Positions 10,073-20,366 of a stretch of 64,000 bases of DNA are shown here, one piece after another. The stretch is from positions 5,206,001-5,270,000 of the forward strand of contig NC_059414.1 of the NCBI RefSeq assembly GCF_905220565.1, given 5' to 3'. Numbering within the stretch: position 1 is the first letter of the stretch; each line of letters starts with the position of its first letter. The notes below the pieces were generated by a model. The model ran no database searches. It was given only the letters and a program-made list of their open reading frames with translations, and was not told the DNA's origin. A program made the translations under genes and the position numbers. The stretch comes from Melitaea cinxia (lineage: Eukaryota; Arthropoda; Insecta; Lepidoptera; Nymphalidae).

Positions 10073-10202
10073 AAATGGTAAGTTAAATAAAGTCAAATCC
10101 ATAATACATTTCTCCAAATCGACTTCAAAAGCAGTATTAAATTGTCATTTTACAATTATATAATTAACCAGCTGACCCGACAGATCTCTGTATTTATGTA
10201 TT

Positions 10203-10475
10203 TAGTGAGGTAAGACACAGCAGGTCATATCCTGCTCAAAAGCCTTGCAGCAGCCCACCTGGGATGTACCTCGACCTTACAGAAGATCAAAGCTAAATAA
10301 AACTGTTTTCAAGTAGTGTTGTGCTCCTGTGCTGAGTAAGGTGACCAGAGCTCCTGGGAATTGGGGGTACGGTCGGCAACGCGCTTGCAATGCTTCTGGT
10401 GTTGTATGTGTCTCTAATGTACAGTAATCGTTTACCATCAGGTGAGCCGTACACTTATTTGTCGAACTAGTTATA
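10203..10475 (+). mobile_element. SINE-like repeat, family B
   Basis: This has 'gtgaggtaagacacagcagg', 'acctcgaccttacagaagat', 'gaccagagctcctgg', 'cggcaacgcgcttgcaatgc' and 'accatcaggtgagccgtac', in the same order as the copies at 44.6 and 62.6 kb. A short Helitron-like end ('ccagctgacccgacaga') lies just upstream at about 10172-10202. Confidence 0.75.
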
Positions 10476-11639
10476 TGAAAGTAATGTCAAATGCATGTCG
10501 TTATTAACTAAGCATACAAGAATTTAGTTGTTGAGTTAGCATAAATAAATAAACGTTATGTATTCTGAATTTCACAATTTTCTTATTTATTTATTCTGTA
10601 AGAACTTTCTACAAAATATTTAAAAAAAATTAGAAATCTTCCAGCTGCTCTCGAGTTGTGTGGTTTCCTAACACCTACATAATTTTATATTGATTTCCTC
10701 TTAATTTTACAGCAACTAACTACCGTAACTCGAGATTATTCTTTAAAAAAAATATTAAATCGGTTAATAATCAGTAAAGATATAGAGTATAAATACAATA
10801 AGTCTTTATTCGAATTAAGGACTTTTTTTTTCAAATATGGAATAATTTATTTTTCAAGAACGTTGCTTACAATTAACGATTTTACATGTGTGTGTATTTT
10901 CACTAATAATTCGTACGCATTAATATCTCTTAATATGATTGTACACAGAGGTGTTTAGAATCACATTTTTATTTAAAAAAAAATCATGGTTAGCTTGTGT
11001 ACTAAGTAAAATTTGCTTGAGTAAAAACTGCCCGCTGTTCGTTATTTATTAGCAACAGAAACCTCACAACAAGTGCTGTTCTATCGGTCTGTGTTACTCG
11101 TAGTAACAGTTACATGAATTATGATTTTTGACCATAGTTTACTTTTATTTTTTATTTCGATAGATGTTTGCAATTAGTTTTAGGAATAAGTTCCACTGGG
11201 TCACATTTCATTATTCAATGCGAACAATGTTTCTTTTTTGTAAAGTTTTTGAATAATAAAGATATGTAAACCTAAATAGACATATATCGGTTTTCTAATA
11301 TTAAGCTTGTTACTAAAATAAATTTATAAATTATCTATTATAGTCTTAAATTATAAAAATCATCAAACCTGTATAATACCTTGATTGGTACTTTATAAGA
11401 CTTCCTCGGGATATAAATATCTAACGAATTAAACCTTTTCTCTGAAAACAGATTCTACTCAATCATAACGTTGAGTATTAAGTTGTGCAATGTAGAGTAA
11501 AATTTAATTAATAATCAATCATCTTCTTTAAGTATTAATATAATTCATCTTCGTTATATCCATTTTTGTACTTTTATGACTGTTATCGAAGGTAAGGTTT
11601 TACCTCAATGGTAATTAGGATTAACAGACACAAAATTGT
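10476..11639. other. Unassigned AT-rich DNA
   Basis: No reading frame or repeat was recognised. Confidence 0.5.
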
Positions 11640-11890
11640 CAATGGGATAACTGTATAGATTGATTAAGCCTGTAAAGTTTCAATGCCAAAGCTGGGCCTA
11701 TGCCCATGCCTTTTTTATACAGAGAAGGGTAGAAGTACAGTCCCCCACGGTACTCTACTGAGGGTTGGAGAATATACTACCTACTATGAGTAACGATCTA
11801 AGCTTTGTCCATGATAACAATAAGTATTACCTACTAACAACAACTACTACTACGGACTAACAGATTGACGTGTTCCCTGAGGCATGATGG
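11640..11890 (-). mobile_element. SINE, family A body (tail X), diverged
   Basis: Read on the minus strand, it carries the family blocks for 'gcctcagggaacacg', 'gagtaacgatc' reversed, 'gtagggaatatat'-like sequence and 'ggcctatgccc' reversed. The tRNA-like head is not preserved. Confidence 0.6.
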
Positions 11891-11921
11891 GGACAACAAG
11901 GATAAGCGCTCATATACATAT

Positions 11922-11990
11922 ATATAATACGAATATAAGAATACGAATATAAGAATACGAATATAAGAATACGAATACGAATATACGAAA
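11922..11990 (+). repeat. Microsatellite-like tandem repeat
   Basis: A 14-bp unit, 'atacgaatataaga', is repeated about four times and degenerates into 'atacga' repeats. Confidence 0.8.
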
Positions 11991-12232
11991 AAATGGGAAA
12001 ACAATTAAAAATCGGTCAAATCTGTATAATGCCCCATATAGAATTCTACATAGTGATACGTAAAAAAACACCTGAGTCAATTGATACCCTCTTATGTATC
12101 CTTGATAAAATTATTAACGGTGCTGTCATCAAGTATACACGAGCATATGAAATTTATCACCTTGTGATTAAAACCTGTTTATTTTTCATACTAAATATGT
12201 AGGTCATAAGCACATATATATTTTTTAAATAT

Positions 12233-12460
12233 CTTATAACATACACACACGGTCGTCTGTTCCTATGGTAAGTAACTTAATGCTTGTGCTACAGGTAACA
12301 GGCGACTGTTATAACTATTTTTTTTTATAAATATACATAGAAATAATACGTATATAAATATATAAATACAATTATTACACCCAGACTCAGGAGAGAATCG
12401 AACCTGCAACCCGCGGCACAGAAAGTACTACATCACTACAAACTGCGCCATTGGGCCAGT
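12233..12460 (-). mobile_element. tRNA-derived SINE, family C
   Basis: The minus-strand head has an A-box-like 'tggcgcagtttgtag' and a B-box-like 'ggttcgattc', then 'tcctgagtctgggtg', an AT-rich middle and the end block 'cataggaacagacgaccgtg'. Copies occur at 51.9 and 55.5 kb. Confidence 0.7.
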
Positions 12461-13324
12461 ATCATTAACTTTATAATCATGTCGATACAATAAAACTGTA
12501 AAGGTCGAAATAATTAAGTGAGTTTTCGTATTTGAAGTGGTAATCATCAGATTTTTTTGTACAACAGAGTATTATCGCCTATGTATGTCTGCAACACCAA
12601 GGGCACTATACGATACCGACACTAGCTTCAACCTTATCGAGGAATTCTGACTATCTTTCTCACCACTGTAACGCAACAACGCTCGAGAGCACAGTCAATT
12701 AGCTATGATCTTCTGTAAAGTTGAGGGCTGCTCCAAATTTTGTGTATGACATTTCCTGATGTACTCTAATTTGCCCTTCATTTCCTGTTGGGTGTTGACG
12801 ACACTACGCTTAGACGTATGCCACGAATTACTTTTTACACGTATTACCTTAATTATATGGTATGATGGAACGCTGTATGTTACAATTCTAATTCACACAT
12901 TTACAGTTTTATTTTTTCGTTACCATACACTTACAGTATCTGTTAGCAGATAGGCGCGGTTTGTATAGGTAATGTTCTGGAAGTAATGCTTTCATTATGC
13001 TGATATCATGTTATTTATTTCAACGCCAGTGATGTTGTTTCGAGGCAGTTCAAAGATAGTGGAGGAATATCTAAGCAATGGTTAGAGATGATTTTAGCTA
13101 GCTTTCTTTAGATATTTATATTTTATATTTGAACATTGTTTCGGTATTACTACTAGTATGATGACGAAAACATAATGCTAATATATCAAAGTATAAATAG
13201 CTGTCCATGTCCATAACACTTTGTTTTTCTTTTTCTTTTTTTAAAGAAAGATTTTGGAAAATAGTTCTTCTCGTGAATGGAAGCTGGAATTTCTACGTTT
13301 AATGCGTTATTACTAAACTTAGGC
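12461..13324. other. Unassigned AT-rich DNA
   Basis: No recognisable element. The short open frame at 12759-12953 has no known domain and is not supported. Confidence 0.45.
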
Positions 13325-13668
13325 TCATAACAGCCGCTTTGGGGTAGTGGTGTGTGTGTCGTGTCGGCGCCTACACATCGGCGGTTTGCGGGTTCGATTC
13401 CCGCTCGGGATGGATATTTGTATTTGTGAATTTTTCTTTTTTGTTTGGATGTCTGTTATTGTAGGTCTTCCCCCAGCACGTGACCTGAGAGCACGTTAAG
13501 CTGCCCCTCCCGGTTACTATTATAAACGCCTGAATGCGATCGTTACTCATAGTAGGGAATATATCTGCTAATCTGCAGTGAAGCAACGTGGTGGGTTAAG
13601 CTCCGATCCTTCTCCTACATGGAGATAAAGGCCCATGCCCAGCAGCAGGATATAACAGGCTAAATTGT
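13325..13668 (+). mobile_element. tRNA-derived SINE, family A (head II, tail X)
   Basis: The head has an A-box-like 'ggggtagtggtgtg' and B-box 'gggttcgattcccg'. The body runs through 'gcgatcgttactcatag', 'agggaatatatctgc' and 'ccttctcctacatgg' to 'ggataTaacaggct'. The body is shared with the copies at 32.6, 53.9 and 54.5 kb, but the head is shared only with 53.9 kb. Confidence 0.75.
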
Positions 13669-13726
13669 TATCGTTTTTTACCGTTCGAAATCTTAAACCT
13701 CATGCGCTATTAATTTAAAAATTCAT

Positions 13727-13740
13727 CTTCTAACACCATA
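13727..13740 (+). repeat. Target-site duplication of the LOA-like LINE (left)
   Basis: The 14-mer 'cttctaacaccata' recurs exactly at 22755-22768 on the other side of the LINE. Confidence 0.95.
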
Positions 13741-13825
13741 TTTGATTGATTGATTGATTCTCCACGGGCTATTCTCCGCAACTCGACGTCTTAATGCGCC
13801 TATTTTGCGTGGTAGGCTGGGGGCT

Positions 13826-16024
13826 TCATTCATGCCAGCCTAGCTCCTTGAGGAAGCCTAGCAGACCCCTTGCGTTGCCGACGACTTCCCGGAGCGACCT
13901 CGGTGTCCCGAGGTGTATCGCCCTGTAGTTCGCCACACTACCGCATTCCAGCAGGATATGTGTGGCCGTTTCTTCTGCCTCCATGCACGCTCTGCATAGG
14001 GGGCTGTCTGTAACACCTAAGTTGTGTAAGTGTTTGTTGAGCAAGGCATGTCCGGTAAAACCCCTGACCAGTAGTCGGAGCTGGGCTCTCCCATAGCCGC
14101 GAAGTTTGCGGGACAATCCTGGGTTGATCGTCGGAAGAGCTTCCTTGGTCTGCCTGCAGGTGGTTAGGTTTGTCCAATATTCTTGGTGCATTACCTTGGT
14201 GTTGTGTCGCAGCTGGCTGCGCAGCCATCCGAAAGGCAGAGGTAGAATGGGTTCGGGTCCGTGGACCCTCATCTCCGATCCGTTCCTCGCTAGTCGGTCA
14301 GCCGCGTCGTTGCCTCGCGATCCACTGTGGCCCTTTATCCATTGGAGGATAATGGTGTTTGTTTCACTTACCTTCGTCAGAGCTCGATGGCACTCGTATA
14401 TTAGCCCCGATGTCATAGTGTCGCTCTGTAGGGCTTGCAGGACCGATCTGCTATCGGAAAGAATACGGATTGGAAAACCCTGTACCTCTCTAGAAGTGAT
14501 CGCTGTTGCAGCCATTATGATTCCCATACATTCCGCCTGAAAGACGGTGTTGTGGATTCCCAATGGCGATGACATTTTGATATTCAGGTCTTCTGAGTAA
14601 ACCCCAGAACCTGTACCTGTTGATGTTTTCGACCCGTCTGTGAAGATTCTCAACTCCTTGGGGTTGATGCCTTCCCCTGGGTCTTCATGTAATTGTATTC
14701 TGTATTTTTTGTCGAATACGTACTGTTTGGGTATCCTGCCGGTAACCGCTTCGATGAGCGGTTCCCTGTTCGCCAGTTCACCAAGTATACCTGTATGTGT
14801 TACTTTTACGTTTCTCCATAGGTTTAGCTTCCTGAGTCTTACCGCAGCCGCTCCCGCCCCCTGTTGGATAAACAGATGCAGCGGCGGCAAGTTCAGTAGG
14901 GCTTCCAGGGCCGCAGTCGGGGTGGTCCTCATGCAGCCCGTAGTCGCCATGCAAGCTAGCCTTTGAAGTCGTTGTAGCTTTGCTTCGCCGGTGATTAGTT
15001 TGGTTCTCGGCCACCAAACCACTGCGCCATAGCTGATAATTGGCCTGATGACGGACTGGTACAGCCACAGAGTGACTTTTGGGGATAAACCCCATCTTTT
15101 ACCTATCATTCTGCGGCACTGCCAGAAGGCTATTGTGGCCTTGTCAATCTTGCTGTTGAGATGGCTGCTCCAGTTCAGTTTGCTATCTAGAATGATTCTT
15201 AGATACCTTACCTCCGAGCTGAACTGCAGCTCCGTTCCGAACAGTCTAGGGGGATTGTAGTTCCCCAATAGTCGTTTGTTAGTGAACATTACCTGTTCTG
15301 TCTTTCTGGGATTGACGGTAAGTTCGTTGTCTATGCACCATCTCTCCACAATCCGTAGCGCCTGTTGTGTAACATTACACACGGTACTGCTGACTCTGCC
15401 GCTAATTAGAATGGCAATATCGTCAGCATACCCGATCGTGAAGTAGTTGTGCCGGTTCAGTCTGGTTATAAGGTCATTCACCACTACGTTCCACAGTAGT
15501 GGGGAGAGCACCCCTCCTTGTGGACATCCTTTAACCACCAGTGCATGTTGTGTCCCAGATGATGTAAGTCTGATGACTCTTTTACTGAGCATGTTACCTA
15601 TCCAGTCAACCATTACCGGGTGCACACCGTGCTTAACCAAGGCCGACGAGATGCTGGTGATGTTGGTCATGTCAAACGCACCTTCTATGTCGATGAAGGT
15701 GCCGAGACACATTGCCTTGTTTTCAATGGCCTCTTCTATTTTGCTGACCACTGCATGTAGAGCTGACTCTGTTGATTTACCTTGGCTGTACGCATGTTGG
15801 TGTGAGTGTAGGCGTACTGTAGCTAGGGCGTTTTCTCTCAGATCCCGTTCACACAGCCTTTTGAGGGTCTTCAGCAAAAACGATGTTAAGCTGATAGGTC
15901 TGTGGGATTTGGGTTCGGAGTAGTCACTTTTTCCCGGTTTGGGGATGAAGATTACCTTTACTTCCCTCCACTGCTTTGGCACGTACCTGTGAGCTAAGCA
16001 CGCTACTAAGACAGCGGTAAGCCT
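13826..16024 (-). pseudogene. LOA-like LINE ORF2, C-terminal part: reverse transcriptase, RNase H, zinc motif
   Basis: An open frame running from the LTR insertion site to the natural stop. RT blocks: 'KVIFIPKPGKSDYSEPKSHR', motif A 'FIDIEGAFDMTN', motif B 'GCPQGGVLSPLLWN' and motif C 'IGYADDIAIL', then 'WCIDNELTVNPRKTE' and the thumb. RNase H follows with its acidic residues in 'FTDGSK', 'QAEC', 'LSDS' and the 'KGHSGSRGNDAADRLA' block. A C-x2-C-x8-H-x4-C motif ('CRACMEAEETATHILLEC') lies near the C-terminus. All catalytic positions are preserved. The frame is disrupted only upstream, by the LTR element, a premature TGA at 19455-19457 and a one-base indel near 19307. Confidence 0.9.
16020..16024 (+). 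repeat. Target-site duplication of the LTR element (left)
   Basis: 'agcct' recurs at 18939-18943. Counting it once makes the interrupted LINE frame continuous. Confidence 0.85.
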
Positions 16025-16473
16025 GCTACGTGTTAAAAAATTGCTTGCTGGGTTAGAGAGTCACCTACAACTCCTAACACGAGACACAAGAGAGAGAGTA
16101 AAAAAAAATCCTACCGAATCTTAATTTTTTTTTCAAAACACACAAAATCACCTTACACTAAAGCAAAGCTTAAACCTATAAGAACTACAATGACTCACCC
16201 ACACTCAGATCTTAAGACGGCGAGAGAATGCAACCCAAAAAAAGAAAAGAGCAAAAAGGGCCGCAAACACTCGCCCTGAGGCTTATACACAGCCAACCCA
16301 GCGCGCCGCGACACCACCACCCCCCAAGGTGAACCGCGACGTAATACAATACGAGGGTATTCCAAAAAATTAAATCAGAAGGAGCAAAAAAGTAAATAGC
16401 AACGCTAATGCATAACTGTGCTATTATACATCAGCAGGAACGAAACCAGGCGCTATTAAAAATATATGCTACA
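16025..16473 (-). repeat. 3' LTR
   Basis: A 449-bp terminal repeat. The only difference I noticed from the other LTR is T versus C at the ninth base ('gctacgtgT' here, 'gctacgtgC' at 18490). This implies very recent insertion or gene conversion. Confidence 0.92.
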
Positions 16474-16488
16474 ATACCCCCCCCCGAC
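16474..16488 (-). other. Polypurine tract of the LTR element
   Basis: On the minus strand, a run of nine G immediately precedes the 3' LTR, in the expected place for plus-strand priming. Confidence 0.65.
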
Positions 16489-17261
16489 AGAGAAGAATTT
16501 TGCATCTCTGGCAAAATTCTAAAAAAAAACTAATGTAAGGAGAGAATCTGGTAAGCTCAGAAAGGGATTATAAAATTTAACTCCATACTAAGAGAAAAAA
16601 AATTTTTTTTTTTGATAGATTAATCATAAGAGATAATCGAATTACAAAAACACCACATATAATTTTGAATTCACTGCAACACTGTCTTACGACCCAATCA
16701 TACGTCACTAACATACAACATCCTGAAATTCAACTATCAACGTGCGTTAACCGACCTAGACAATTAACGCCCTGACACTCAGAGTGACGGTCTATAAATG
16801 AGCACCACTCAGCAGCTACTTAAATTTTTAATTTAACAATTTTTTTTTTCTTTTTAATCCATATTTAATACCGTATTCCCGATGTAGGCTTTAGAATGTG
16901 CATAGCACAATTAGAATCGAATATATATTCGATAGAATAAAATAATATGTGGAATCGCCACCCGTTCCAGAGTTAAGTTGTAACACAACAACAACAACTT
17001 ATGGCGTAGGCTTTAAACAAAATAATATGAGTGGGTAGATACGTTAGAGATGCACCCAACACACACAAATTACGTTATTGCTCAGTGGAATAACTCAACA
17101 AAAATAAACACCCAAAAGTACATTAGAGATGTACCCAACACACAACTATCATAAGTCATGTACTTGTATAAGCACAAAATAAAAAAATAAAAAAATGAGA
17201 TCATCACCCGTCTCAAAAATGGAATACGTAATATAGATTTAAAACAAAAAGAAAACAAATA
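16489..17261 (-). other. Noncoding 3' region of the LTR element
   Basis: About 770 bp between the integrase fragment and the polypurine tract. No env-like frame is seen. A short duplicated motif occurs at about 17040 and 17120 ('ttagagatg.acccaacaca'). Confidence 0.6.
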
Positions 17262-17662
17262 TCAATTACCCTTACTACCAGAACTTCCTGTTAACTTCAA
17301 ATCTTTAATATGCCAAACCCCAAGATCTTTACCATTCATATCCTGTAATACGTATACAAGAGGAGACCTTTTACCAACAATTCGACATTTGATAAATTTA
17401 GGCGCTAATTTCTTAGAAAAGTATTTATCTTTATCACTCAAGAAGTAAGTTTTCTTATAAACAAGATCATCAACATTAAATTCCGCAGTCCTACGACGCA
17501 AATTATAACTTGAAGTATTTTTAAATGAGCGGCATACAACCGAAATTGAACTTTATCGAAAATACTCGCCAACCGACCTAAGTTCTCCGCATAACAGTCA
17601 CGAGGAGTAAAAATCATATTTTCTATACTATCAGAGTCCAAATAATGCGAACCACACGACAC
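17262..17662 (-). pseudogene. Integrase C-terminal fragment (Gypsy type), frameshifted
   Basis: The first part (to about 17515) reads 'FTPRDCYAENLGRLASIFDK', then 'FRLYAAH'. The frame shifts near 17510 and continues as 'RRRTAEFNVDDLVYKK' through 'KLAPKFIKCRIVGKRSP' and 'GVWHIKDLKLTG' to a stop. This matches the C-terminal domain after the integrase core in insect Gypsy-like elements. The DDE catalytic core is absent, so the piece has no activity. Confidence 0.75.
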
Positions 17663-17688
17663 TAACCGAAAACTAAAATTAATTATAA

Positions 17689-17922
17689 CTAAAATATATT
17701 AATAATTGATTTCACTTTTATCAAAGTGTCACTAATACCGCCCAAATCGGTTATAATATCCAACGGACTGACCAAAATCTCCTCTGACGGTAACAATTCC
17801 GATAATTGTAATATTTGTTTACGTAAAGCTAAAACCGTGGCAGCTGGCTCCTCATTCCGAACAACCACCTCATATTCTAACTCAGCCTTAGGCAGGGATA
17901 CGAATTTTATTAAGTGAGTCAT
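17689..17922 (-). pseudogene. Gag N-terminal fragment of the LTR element
   Basis: A 77-codon frame opening with ATG ('MTHLIKFVSLPKAELEYEV') and ending soon after 'PSEEILVSPLDI'. It resembles the start of Gag in insect Gypsy-like elements. The normal protein is several hundred residues long; this one is cut by the deletion that joins gag to the integrase end across about 25 bp of AT-rich sequence. Confidence 0.6.
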
Positions 17923-18489
17923 CGTAGCACAATAATAAAATTAAAACGAAACAAAAAGCACAAAAAAAGTTCGATTTAAATTAATGTTAAAATGTAACAA
18001 AGAAGTACAAAGTAAGCAAAAATATTCGTGAATAGAGGGTAGTCAAAAAAATTTTAGTTACGGCAAAAATTATTGAGCAAGAAATAATTAATACAAAAAG
18101 TAGGTAACTGAAAATTTTTTGCAAGGAACGATTAACAATGCAAAAACCGTGACTACGTTCGTACAAATCTTTTAAATTCAAATAAAAACTTTTAAATATT
18201 AACTTTAAATTTTAAACATACTAATATAAATACACAACCTAAACGAAACAGTAATCAAATTTAATTAATAAAAATGAAAAGTAATAATTTAACACAATTC
18301 ACAAAACACAAAACACACAAAGACACAAGAACAAGACCCTTTCCATACCCAGAGAAAACACTTGCTAGGAATAAGAAAAAGAAAAAAAAATTGAGTGCCA
18401 ATGCGATACCCTACAAAATAAAATAACCAAATTAATTCACCGACAAACAAATAATTCCAAATATTAGAGAATTTACGTTGGGCGCCAGA
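17923..18489 (-). other. Leader of the LTR element
   Basis: AT-rich region between the 5' LTR/PBS and the gag start, with no coding signal. Confidence 0.6.
18475..18487 (-). other. Primer-binding site
   Basis: Two bases inside the 5' LTR the minus strand reads TGGCGCCCAACGT. TGG is the expected complement of a tRNA CCA end. I did not assign the tRNA. Confidence 0.7.
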
Positions 18490-18938
18490 GCTACGTGCTA
18501 AAAAATTGCTTGCTGGGTTAGAGAGTCACCTACAACTCCTAACACGAGACACAAGAGAGAGAGTAAAAAAAAATCCTACCGAATCTTAATTTTTTTTTCA
18601 AAACACACAAAATCACCTTACACTAAAGCAAAGCTTAAACCTATAAGAACTACAATGACTCACCCACACTCAGATCTTAAGACGGCGAGAGAATGCAACC
18701 CAAAAAAAGAAAAGAGCAAAAAGGGCCGCAAACACTCGCCCTGAGGCTTATACACAGCCAACCCAGCGCGCCGCGACACCACCACCCCCCAAGGTGAACC
18801 GCGACGTAATACAATACGAGGGTATTCCAAAAAATTAAATCAGAAGGAGCAAAAAAGTAAATAGCAACGCTAATGCATAACTGTGCTATTATACATCAGC
18901 AGGAACGAAACCAGGCGCTATTAAAAATATATGCTACA
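18490..18938 (-). repeat. 5' LTR
   Basis: A 449-bp terminal repeat, essentially identical to 16025-16473. The 'agcct' duplication follows directly at 18939-18943. Confidence 0.92.
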
Positions 18939-18943
18939 AGCCT

Positions 18944-19454
18944 ATGGGTCAGTTGGTTGCTTCCCCACTGTAGAAGTGCTGGGAAGACCCCGTCCAACCC
19001 TGGGGATTTGAAGGAGTCAAAGCTGTTGATAGCCCATCTAACTTTTGGTGGACTTACTACCTTGAGTGCATACTCCCATTGCTCCTCTGTTGGGGTCACA
19101 TCCTCTTCGAGCCAATCGACCGACTGCATGATGCGGCAGCCTGGAAAATACGTTTGCACCAGAATGGTCTCAGCTTCTTCCAGCGTGCTCGTGAAGGTGT
19201 TGTCTGGCTTTCTCAGGGAGCCCCTCATCTGGCTGGATTGGTTTACGAGAACCTTCCTTACCCTGTTGGCCTGTTCGCAGGTTTCCACGCTGCTGCAAAA
19301 TTTTGCGCCACGAGTCGGTACTTCTATACCTTAAACGTTTCTTGTATCTGGACTTGGCCTTCTTGTACATGTCCCAGTCCAGATCGGCGCATGTATTCAT
19401 TGCTCTGTTTAGGAGTCGCCTTACCTTTTTCCTGAGTCTTTCCAGTTCAGGCCC
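18944..19454 (-). pseudogene. LOA-like LINE ORF2, linker between endonuclease and RT
   Basis: After the premature stop the frame continues ('GPELERLRKKVRRLLNRAM', 'DWDMYKKAKSRYKKRLR'). Near 19307 one extra base in an A/T run shifts the frame. The remaining part reads 'ANRVRKVLVNQSSQMRGSL' and 'FKSPGLDGVFPALLQWG', the start of the RT domain, up to the LTR insertion. Confidence 0.8.
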
Positions 19455-20366
19455 TCACCAGTTCACTTTGTTCTCCGGTGGGATTGATAAGGGACATGCA
19501 GTTTGGTAGGAGTCTATAATATTGTTAGTTAACATATCTACCTGTTTTTCTATCTGTCCTGTTCCCTCGAGTCTGTCTGGGCATGTCTGCTCGCTGAGCA
19601 GCTGCTCCAGTCTCTCGACGTATTGCACGCGGTTGGTTTTGCGTGGGTTACGCCTAGGGACTACTGGGACTGTGTTTACCTGCACGTCGAAGCGTATCCA
19701 TCTGTGATCTGAGCACGATGCCTCATCGGATACGTGCCAGTTGGAGATGGTTCCAGAGGCCGCTTCTGTGGCTAGTGTTAGGTCGATGATTGTCCTACTA
19801 CGTCTGTTCACGAATGTGGGTTCAGAGCCCACGTTCATGATCTGTAGATTTGTCGTCATCAGATATTCAACTAAGAGCTTACCTCTTTCGTTTGTTGTTT
19901 TCATTCCCCAGAGGATGTGATGTGCATTGGAGTCAGTGCCTACAATCAGTTGCAGTCCGGACTCTTCGCAGTATGTTATCAGCCGTGCCATGTCGTGCGG
20001 CGGTGGCGCGTCAGCTTCTGGCATGTAGGCCGACGCGATCACCATCTCCGGCAGGCTGTGGTCTTGCGTTCTGTGCAGCTTAATGGCGCAGAGATCTCTA
20101 GAACAAAAGCTCGTCAAAATTTGCGCCTGTATATCCTTAGTGATGTAAATACAGGTCCTGGTGTTTTCCGGGCCCGTATGTGCAATGAGCTTACCTCCAG
20201 CATTCCGGAGTCCGCAAACCATGCCATTTCTGACCCACGGCTCTTGGATCAGCGCAATGGCTGTTGTGTTAACCTTCAACCATTTCCGCATCTGAGCCGT
20301 TGCTGTCATGCTATGGTGGAGGTTAGCTTGGAGGACCTTACAGGACGAGTGAGTCGGGTGAGCCAT
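19455..20366 (-). pseudogene. LOA-like LINE ORF2, N-terminal endonuclease domain
   Basis: A 303-codon frame starting at an ATG that overlaps the ORF1 end by 29 bases. Endonuclease blocks are present: 'VLQANLHHS', 'ALIQEPWV', 'VIASAYMPEAD', 'IVGTDSNAHHILWG' and 'CSDHRWIRFDV', an apurinic-type nuclease of the EEP family that nicks target DNA. The frame ends at TGA (19455-19457) where a second tryptophan is expected, consistent with a TGG to TGA change. Confidence 0.88.

Larger units (their letters stand above)
16025..18938 (-). mobile_element. Gypsy-type LTR retrotransposon, internally deleted, inserted in LINE ORF2
   Basis: A 2,914-bp element with two 449-bp direct terminal repeats, starting TGTAGC and ending CGTAGC on its own strand. 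It has a primer-binding-site-like sequence, a G-run polypurine tract, a gag N-terminal fragment and an integrase C-terminal fragment. Most of gag and pol (protease, RT, RNase H, integrase core) is missing. The 5-bp target-site duplication fits Gypsy-like integration. It cannot move by itself but could be mobilised in trans. Confidence 0.88.

Noticed and set aside
13938..15923. Several open frames antisense or out of frame to the LOA-like LINE ORF2
   Set aside because: They are shadows of a GC-rich coding region. None has a recognisable domain, while the main frame contains all RT and RNase H motifs.
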